Below, in pieces: positions 6,339-11,177 of a stretch of DNA of 11,177 nucleotides. The DNA is from an uncultured Bacteroidia bacterium. GTDB taxonomy: Bacteria; Bacteroidota; Bacteroidia; Bacteroidales; UBA932. Made by a program: the position numbers and the translations under genes. Positions within the stretch are counted from its first letter, which is position 1. Each line of letters begins with the position of its first letter. Location of the stretch: contig CADBUS010000027.1 in assembly GCA_902797895.1 (NCBI GenBank), positions 1 to 11,177 of the forward strand, written 5' to 3'. The notes beneath the pieces were generated by a model, which did no database searches, had not been told where the DNA came from, and saw only the letters and a program-made list of their open reading frames with translations.

Positions 6339-7388
6339 CTATTCGCTTAGATTCTTGATGGCCTCTCTGACTTTGGCCTCAATCTCCTCGCAGAGTTCTG
6401 GATTATCTCTAAGAAGCTGTTTTACAGCCTCGCGGCCCTGAGCAAGTTTGGAATCGTTGTAGCTGAACCAGCTGCCGCTCTTTTTGATAATATCCAAATC
6501 TACACCAAGGTCAACAATCTCGCCAACCTTTGAGATTCCCTCTCCATAAACAATGTCAAACTCAGCTTTGCGGAATGGCGGAGCCATCTTGTTCTTTACA
6601 ATCTTCACTCTGGCTCTGTTACCCATTGCCTCTTCTCCGTCTTTAAGCTGATTGAGCTTTCTAACATCCAATCTTACAGAGGCGTAGAACTTTAGGGCAT
6701 TACCGCCGGTGGTAGTCTCAGGATTGCCGAACATTATGCCAATCTTCTCTCTTAGCTGATTGATGAATATGCAGCAAGTATTGGTTTTGCTGATGTTTGC
6801 AGTGAGCTTTCTGAGGGCCTGGCTCATAAGCCTTGCCTGAAGCCCCATTTTGCTGTCTCCCATCTCTCCCTCTATCTCCGCTTTTGGAGTAAGGGCTGCA
6901 ACTGAATCTATTACAACAATATCCACAGCGCCGGAGCGAATAAGGCTGTCTGCAATCTCAAGTGCCTGCTCGCCATTATCCGGCTGGGAGATAAGCAGCG
7001 TATCTACATTCACTCCAAGTTTTTTGGCGTATGTGCGGTCAAAGGCGTGCTCCGCATCTATAATTGCTGCAATGCCCCCAATCTTCTGGGCTTCAGCTAT
7101 TGCGTGTATTGCAAGCGTGGTTTTTCCGCTACTCTCCGGCCCAAAAATTTCAATTACTCTGCCTCTCGGATAACCTCCTATTCCAAGGGCGTGATCCAAA
7201 GATATTGAACCGGAAGGGATTATGGAAACATCAAACTTTGGCTGATCTCCCAACTTCATAATTGTCCCCTTGCCAAAATCCTTCTCAATTTTGTCTAATG
7301 TTGCTTGTAAGGCTTTAAGTTTCTCAACATTAACATTTTCATTCAGCTCTGCTGCCTTCTCTTGGGCAGCTCCTTTCTCTTTTGCCAT
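6339..7388 (-). CDS. recA: Recombinase RecA
   Basis: RecA forms filaments on single-stranded DNA, performs strand exchange in homologous recombination and stimulates LexA-type autocleavage in the SOS response. The 349-residue length is typical. The Walker A motif is GPESSGKT (83-90, K89), the catalytic Glu is E113 in DAEHAF, Walker B ends at D161 in DIVVIDSVAAL, and the L2 DNA-binding loop region is GNPETTTGGNALKFYASVR (221-239). The N-terminal helix is preceded by about 20 polar residues. The C-terminus, with DNPELCEEIEAKVREA, is acidic as in other RecAs. The ATG at 7388 lies 30 bp downstream of a strong -7 box. It is the first gene of the recA-dnaG-metG block and is divergent from rlmN. Confidence 0.98.
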   Translation of the reverse strand: MAKEKGAAQEKAAELNENVNVEKLKALQATLDKIEKDFGKGTIMKLGDQPKFDVSIIPSGSISLDHALGIGGYPRGRVIEIFGPESSGKTTLAIHAIAEAQKIGGIAAIIDAEHAFDRTYAKKLGVNVDTLLISQPDNGEQALEIADSLIRSGAVDIVVIDSVAALTPKAEIEGEMGDSKMGLQARLMSQALRKLTANISKTNTCCIFINQLREKIGIMFGNPETTTGGNALKFYASVRLDVRKLNQLKDGEEAMGNRARVKIVKNKMAPPFRKAEFDIVYGEGISKVGEIVDLGVDLDIIKKSGSWFSYNDSKLAQGREAVKQLLRDNPELCEEIEAKVREAIKNLSE

Positions 7389-7402
7389 AATCTTAAACTT
7401 TA

Positions 7403-7445
7403 TTGGTGTATAACTTTACAAAGATACTCATTTGTTATAGCCAAA
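7403..7445. promoter_or_regulatory. Imperfect dyad spanning the recA promoter (candidate operator)
   Basis: TTGGTGTATAAC (7403-7414) and GTTATAGCCAAA (7434-7445) are inverted copies: the inner six bases, TATAAC/GTTATA, match perfectly, and the outer TGG/CCA matches with one base shifted. The 19-bp centre contains the recA -7 box. The layout would suit a dimeric regulator covering the promoter, but I do not recognise it as a known LexA box, and an AT-rich 6-bp match could be chance. Confidence 0.35.
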
Positions 7446-7450
7446 TGCAA
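7419..7450 (-). promoter_or_regulatory. Promoter of recA-dnaG-metG
   Basis: On the minus strand TATCTTTG (7419-7426) is an exact TAnnTTTG -7 box. A TTG at 7448-7450 lies 21 bp upstream, one base longer than the usual spacing to the -33 element. The start site would be near 7415, giving a leader of about 27 bases before the recA ATG. Confidence 0.7.
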
Positions 7451-7459
7451 AAAAAATAT

Positions 7460-7467
7460 TACTTTTG
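7460..7467 (+). promoter_or_regulatory. Candidate -7 promoter element of the rlmN block
   Basis: TACTTTTG fits TAnnTTTG and lies 23 bp before the rlmN ATG. No TTG is found at 19-20 bp upstream; the nearest, at 7432-7434, is 25 bp away, so this is weaker than the recA promoter it faces. An eight-A run at 7449-7456 precedes it. Confidence 0.45.
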
Positions 7468-7490
7468 TTAGACTTGTGCAAGAATTTAAG

Positions 7491-8642
7491 ATGAACCTCT
7501 CTGATACTATAAATCCTGATGCAGAGCGCTCTCTTCCTCCAAGAAAAGAGGTGCTGTTGGGTAAAACTTTGCCCGAGTTGGAAAAAATTTGTGCGGAGTT
7601 GGGTTTGCCCTCCTTTGCTCCCCTCCAGATTGCAGATTGGCTATATGTGAAAAGGGTAGATTCCTTTGAACGGATGACTAATATCTCGCAGCGTAGCCGT
7701 AGCCTCCTAAAAGAGAAATATAGAGTGGGAAAGTTAATGCCTCAGGCTCAGGCGCTCTCCCAAGATGGAACTAAAAAGTACCTCTTCCATTGTACCTCTG
7801 ATGAGGGGGAAAGCACTTACATAGAGACGGTTATGATACCGGATAGGGATAGAACAACCGTATGTGTTTCATCTGAGGCAGGTTGCCGTATGGGGTGCCG
7901 CTTCTGTATGACAGGGAGGCAGGGGTTCCACGGCCGTCTATCGGTGGCTCATATACTCTCCCAGATTTTCTTTATCGCTGAGGCAGAAGAGCTTACAAAT
8001 GTTGTTTTTATGGGAATGGGAGAGCCTTTGGATAATTTGGATAATGTGCTTGCCGCCATTAGGATACTTACAGCAAGCTGGGGGTGCGGATGGAGTCCAA
8101 AGCGCATAACACTCAGCACAATAGGGGTAAATGCCACAGATGAGAATGCAGATAAAATCTCTCCGTTAGAGAGGTTTCTCAAAGAGAGCGATGTCCATTT
8201 GGCTATAAGCCTGCACAATCCATTCTCTGCAGAGAGAGAGAGCATAATGCCGGCAGAACATAAACACCCCCTCAGCAAAACTATGGAGATAATCCGCAAG
8301 TTTGACTTTTCCGGCCAGAGAAGAGTGAGTTTTGAGTATATAATGTTTGAGGGGCTTAACGATTCCAAACGCCACGCAGATGCACTCTCTCAGTTGCTAA
8401 AAGGGCTTAGGTGCAGAGTTAATCTGATACGTTTCCACGATATTGGAGATACCGTTTTCAAAAGCTCTTCCGAGCCTGTAATTGAGAGCTTTAAGAAGCG
8501 GTTGGAGGCTGCCGGAGTGGTTGTTACGGTGCGCGCATCGAGAGGAGAGGATATTGCCGCAGCTTGCGGAATGTTAAGCGGCCAAAAGAGCGAAAACTCT
8601 TTCCGTAGTAATAAATATAGGCGTAAATTAAGAAGAAGATAA
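7491..8642 (+). CDS. rlmN: 23S rRNA (adenine2503-C2)/tRNA (adenine37-C2) methyltransferase
   Basis: A radical-SAM enzyme that methylates C2 of A2503 in 23S rRNA, and of A37 in some tRNAs, affecting decoding and peptidyl-transferase function. From ATG 7491 it has 383 residues. The 4Fe-4S cluster cysteines are C132, C136 and C139 (CRMGCRFC). The two catalytic cysteines of the family appear as C125 in CVSSEAGC and C359 in AACGML. The SAM-site motif GMGEPLDN is also present. The upstream extension of the frame to 7362 crosses both promoters and part of recA, so it is rejected. The protein ends in a very basic tail, about 12 residues rich in Arg and Lys, which may help RNA binding. The next gene starts 6 bp after the stop, so they are cotranscribed. 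Confidence 0.96.
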   Translation: MNLSDTINPDAERSLPPRKEVLLGKTLPELEKICAELGLPSFAPLQIADWLYVKRVDSFERMTNISQRSRSLLKEKYRVGKLMPQAQALSQDGTKKYLFHCTSDEGESTYIETVMIPDRDRTTVCVSSEAGCRMGCRFCMTGRQGFHGRLSVAHILSQIFFIAEAEELTNVVFMGMGEPLDNLDNVLAAIRILTASWGCGWSPKRITLSTIGVNATDENADKISPLERFLKESDVHLAISLHNPFSAERESIMPAEHKHPLSKTMEIIRKFDFSGQRRVSFEYIMFEGLNDSKRHADALSQLLKGLRCRVNLIRFHDIGDTVFKSSSEPVIESFKKRLEAAGVVVTVRASRGEDIAAACGMLSGQKSENSFRSNKYRRKLRRR

Positions 8643-8648
8643 ACAGAT

Positions 8649-10961
8649 ATGCTAAAGAAGATTGTAATACTGGCCATTGTTGCGCTATCTGCCGTATTTA
8701 GCTCAACGATAGTCCTTTACGGGCAAGAATCAAAAGGCCAAATCAATTTAGGGCAGCATAAAAAGGATATTAAAGTTGGGCTTGTGCTTTGCGGCGGAGG
8801 CGCCAAAGGTGTCTCACACATTGGAGTTATAAAGAGGCTTGAGGAGCTTCAGATAAAGCCCGACCTTATAGTTGGTACTTCTATGGGTGCGCTTGTGGGA
8901 GGCTTATATGCAATGGGTTACGACTCAAAGCAGATGGATTCTATTGTTACAACTGCTGATTGGGACCATCTTTTATCTGATAATGTTAAACGCTCTGATG
9001 TTGGCTTTTCTAAAAAGCAAGCGGACGATATGTTTTTCCTCAATATCCCATTCTACAGCTTAAAAAAGGGTGGAGTAGAGAGAGCTCAGAAAGAACCTAA
9101 AGAGATAAACCTGCTTAAAGCCTTGCCGGGTGGTTTTGTTAGCGGAAAAAATGTGCTAAATCTGCTTAACGGATTGGCAATAGGGTATCAAGATTCAATG
9201 AGCTTCAATAAATTGCCAATACCATTTGCCTGCATAGCCACAGATTTGGCTACGGGAGATGAAGTGGTTCTGGATCACGGTCATCTGCCGCTTGCAATGC
9301 GTGCAAGTATGGCTATTCCGGGCTTCTTTGCACCTGTTACGATAGATGGTAAAGTGCTTGTAGATGGGGGAGTTGTGAATAATTTTCCGGTAGATGTGGC
9401 AAGAAAGATGGGAGCCGATATTATTATTGGCGTAGATGTGCAGACCGATTTGGCAGATGCCTCCGAGTTGAAATCTATAGATGCGGTGCTGCTGCAGCTT
9501 ATAGGGTTGCTCGGCAATGAAAAATTTAATGAGAACAAACAGAATGTAGATATTTATATGCATCCCGATGTCTCTAAGTATGGTACACTCAGTTTTACCG
9601 CGGAGGCTGTGGACTCTCTGCTTGTGAATGGCTATAAGGCTGCTTTAGAGAGAGAGGATGTTTTAGTGGCTCTTAGCAAGCTACTTGGCGAAAAGTATGG
9701 GCCGGAGTACAATAAAAAAATGAAGAACTCCTATAACTATCTTTTTAAGGTAGATAAAATTGAACTAAATGGAGTAGATGCAGTAGATAGAAATTGGCTT
9801 TTGAAATCTGCAGGACTTGAGGAAGGTACAGAAATTTCCGGAGAGCAGATAGATAGGGCAATCTCTATTTTTAATGGAACTCAGGCCTTTTCGCAAGTAA
9901 CTTTTTGGCTTGAAAAGCAACCTTTTACTACAGATTCTGCGGATAGTTACATTCTGAAGTTCAACTTTGAAAAAGGGGCACCAAGTATGGTAAGCATTGG
10001 TGCTCGATACGATTCAGAAGAGGCAGCAGCAATGCTTTTGCGCATAGGAATTCATCAATATACTTTCCAAGGTTCGCGTGCGGAACTTACTGCAAGAATG
10101 AGTTTCAATCCATATATTAAGTTAGGTTACAGCTATGTATTCCGTACCTTCCCGCGCCTTGAAATTAACTATATGTTTGGTAAAAAGGATGTGAATATCT
10201 ATAGCGACAAAGAGGCTAAAAACAATATTAACTTTATCTACAACGGTATTGAGGCAGATTTAGCTAACATTAAGTATATGAGGAATTTTTATGGCCGATC
10301 CGGTGTGAGATTAGATATTTACAACTTTACAAGATTCTTAAATAAAGAAGGTGCTGTTCCATCACTCAAAGCAAGGAGTTATCTCTCTTTGTTTGCGGAG
10401 GGAATTATGGATAACAGAGATGAAAAATATTTCCCAACCAGAGGAAGCTATCTAAAGGCAGATGCCTCCTATGCTATACTCGGTTTTCATTCAGGTTTTC
10501 AGAGTTTTACCTCCTTTATGCTAAGTTTTTCCACAAATGTAACTCTTGGTAGAGGTTTTGTTCTAACACCGCACATCTATTCCAGAATCAATATTCGCAA
10601 TAAGCACGAGCTTCCATTCTATAATTTTGTAGGCGGCTCAGAAGCAGGTAGATATGTGCCACATCAGATACCATTCATAGGTATAAACTACGCCAATGCA
10701 CTTGATAATGCTGTAACAGTGCTCAGAACAGATTTGAGAAAGCAGTTTAGTAAAAAGCATTATGTATCACTTATGGCTAACTATTTACGCAATGGAACGA
10801 GTGCAGATAAGATGATAAGTACAGATTATAAAGGGTTCTGGGGATTCGGCCTGCAGTATGCCTACAATGCCAAGGTTGGGCCGCTCTCGTTCAATCTCCA
10901 TTGGAGCGATTACAACAAGAAAAAAGTTGGAGTATATGTCTCACTGGGATACTTCTTTTAA
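8649..10961 (+). CDS. Patatin-like phospholipase fused to POTRA and outer-membrane beta-barrel
   Basis: 770 residues with a signal peptide (hydrophobic 5-23, likely cleaved before Q26). The patatin domain (about 40-335) has the oxyanion-hole motif GGGAKG (49-54), the nucleophile S78 in GTSMG, and the dyad Asp D239 in VDGGVVNNFPV, so the Ser-Asp dyad is intact. A POTRA-like domain follows at about 365-427 (FKVDKIELNGV through FSQVTFWLE). The rest, to the terminal Phe, alternates like a 16-strand Omp85/BamA-type barrel. This order matches type Vd autotransporters such as PlpD of Pseudomonas and the many Bacteroidetes homologues. The barrel would sit in the outer membrane. Whether the lipase stays periplasmic or reaches the surface cannot be read here. 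Its substrate is probably phospholipid. The gene follows rlmN by 6 bp and overlaps recX. Confidence 0.93.
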   Translation: MLKKIVILAIVALSAVFSSTIVLYGQESKGQINLGQHKKDIKVGLVLCGGGAKGVSHIGVIKRLEELQIKPDLIVGTSMGALVGGLYAMGYDSKQMDSIVTTADWDHLLSDNVKRSDVGFSKKQADDMFFLNIPFYSLKKGGVERAQKEPKEINLLKALPGGFVSGKNVLNLLNGLAIGYQDSMSFNKLPIPFACIATDLATGDEVVLDHGHLPLAMRASMAIPGFFAPVTIDGKVLVDGGVVNNFPVDVARKMGADIIIGVDVQTDLADASELKSIDAVLLQLIGLLGNEKFNENKQNVDIYMHPDVSKYGTLSFTAEAVDSLLVNGYKAALEREDVLVALSKLLGEKYGPEYNKKMKNSYNYLFKVDKIELNGVDAVDRNWLLKSAGLEEGTEISGEQIDRAISIFNGTQAFSQVTFWLEKQPFTTDSADSYILKFNFEKGAPSMVSIGARYDSEEAAAMLLRIGIHQYTFQGSRAELTARMSFNPYIKLGYSYVFRTFPRLEINYMFGKKDVNIYSDKEAKNNINFIYNGIEADLANIKYMRNFYGRSGVRLDIYNFTRFLNKEGAVPSLKARSYLSLFAEGIMDNRDEKYFPTRGSYLKADASYAILGFHSGFQSFTSFMLSFSTNVTLGRGFVLTPHIYSRINIRNKHELPFYNFVGGSEAGRYVPHQIPFIGINYANALDNAVTVLRTDLRKQFSKKHYVSLMANYLRNGTSADKMISTDYKGFWGFGLQYAYNAKVGPLSFNLHWSDYNKKKVGVYVSLGYFF

Positions 10962-11177
10962 TTCGGCAGTTGCAGCCCTTATGGCGGAGTGCTCTAAAAG
11001 GGAGCTTAGCCGCGTAATGGCAATAGAAAAATTGCAGCGTAGATTAGATGCGCAAGTTCCTTTTACTGAGGTAGAGCGGGCGGTCTCAAAACTTGTGGAA
11101 GAGGGCTACATCAGCGATGTCCGCTTTGCTGCCGCCTTTACTCGCGATAAGCTCAACTTTTCCGGCTGGGGCCCAAA
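10936..11177 (+). CDS. recX: Regulatory protein RecX (N-terminal part, cut by window end)
   Basis: RecX binds RecA filaments and limits their growth or activity. Eighty codons are present before the edge. Residues 9-80 show the RecX helical-repeat pattern: AVAALMAECSKRELSRVMAI, then RLDAQVPFTEVERAVSKL, then VEEGYISDVRFAAAFTRDKL with the conserved FSGWGP at the edge. The ATG at 10936 overlaps the end of the patatin gene by 26 bases. A second ATG at 10981 would remove the start of the first helix, so 10936 is preferred. It belongs to the rlmN block, opposite in direction to recA and 3.5 kb from it. Confidence 0.85.
   Translation, partial: MSHWDTSFNSAVAALMAECSKRELSRVMAIEKLQRRLDAQVPFTEVERAVSKLVEEGYISDVRFAAAFTRDKLNFSGWGP

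Noticed and set aside
7362..7490. Upstream extension of rlmN to 7362
   Set aside because: It overlaps the recA start, both promoters and the dyad. The ATG at 7491 fits the usual RlmN length.
10981..11177. recX start at the ATG 10981
   Set aside because: The in-frame ATG at 10936 adds residues that complete the first RecX helix. A short overlap with the upstream gene is common in operons.

Overview
The window looks like a chromosomal housekeeping segment from a member of the Bacteroidota, most likely order Bacteroidales. Four things point there: several copies of the TAnnTTTG -7 promoter element typical of this phylum, starts without a purine-rich Shine-Dalgarno sequence, a membrane-anchored CCDC81-type HU-like protein of a family I know from Bacteroidetes, and Bacteroidetes-style MetG and RlmN sequences. 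I cannot assign a genus.

Layout from left to right. (1) 1-112 is the last 36 codons of a plus-strand gene, perhaps OmpA-like, followed by a rho-independent terminator. (2) 193-942 encodes a WaaP/Kdo-kinase-like small kinase, possibly read from a leaderless mRNA. (3) 943-1220 is a structured spacer with three consecutive hairpins, a tRNA-Asn(GTT) on the minus strand, and divergent promoters for the tRNA and the next gene. (4) 1221-1982 encodes a single-pass membrane protein with an HU-like N-terminus. (5) 1983-2208 is a convergent spacer with a terminator hairpin and REP-like repeats. (6) 2209-7388 on the minus strand is a compact block, recA-dnaG-metG, with gaps of 27 and 14 bp and one visible promoter ahead of recA. 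(7) 7491-11177 on the plus strand is a second compact block: rlmN, a patatin/POTRA/beta-barrel outer-membrane protein, and the start of recX, which is cut by the window end.

The two blocks diverge from a spacer of about 100 bp that carries the recA promoter, a candidate rlmN promoter and an imperfect dyad across the recA -7 box. RecX, the usual RecA modulator, is the third gene of the opposite block, so recA and recX flank the same control region at a distance instead of sitting side by side. The recA block joins recombination (RecA), replication priming (DnaG) and translation (MetG). The rlmN block joins rRNA/tRNA methylation, an envelope protein and RecX.

I see no defence system, CRISPR array, insertion sequence, prophage or biosynthetic cluster. 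Nothing here is clearly a new system. The items most worth a second look are the HU-like membrane protein that lacks a SPOR domain, the recA-rlmN control region, and the REP-like repeats.
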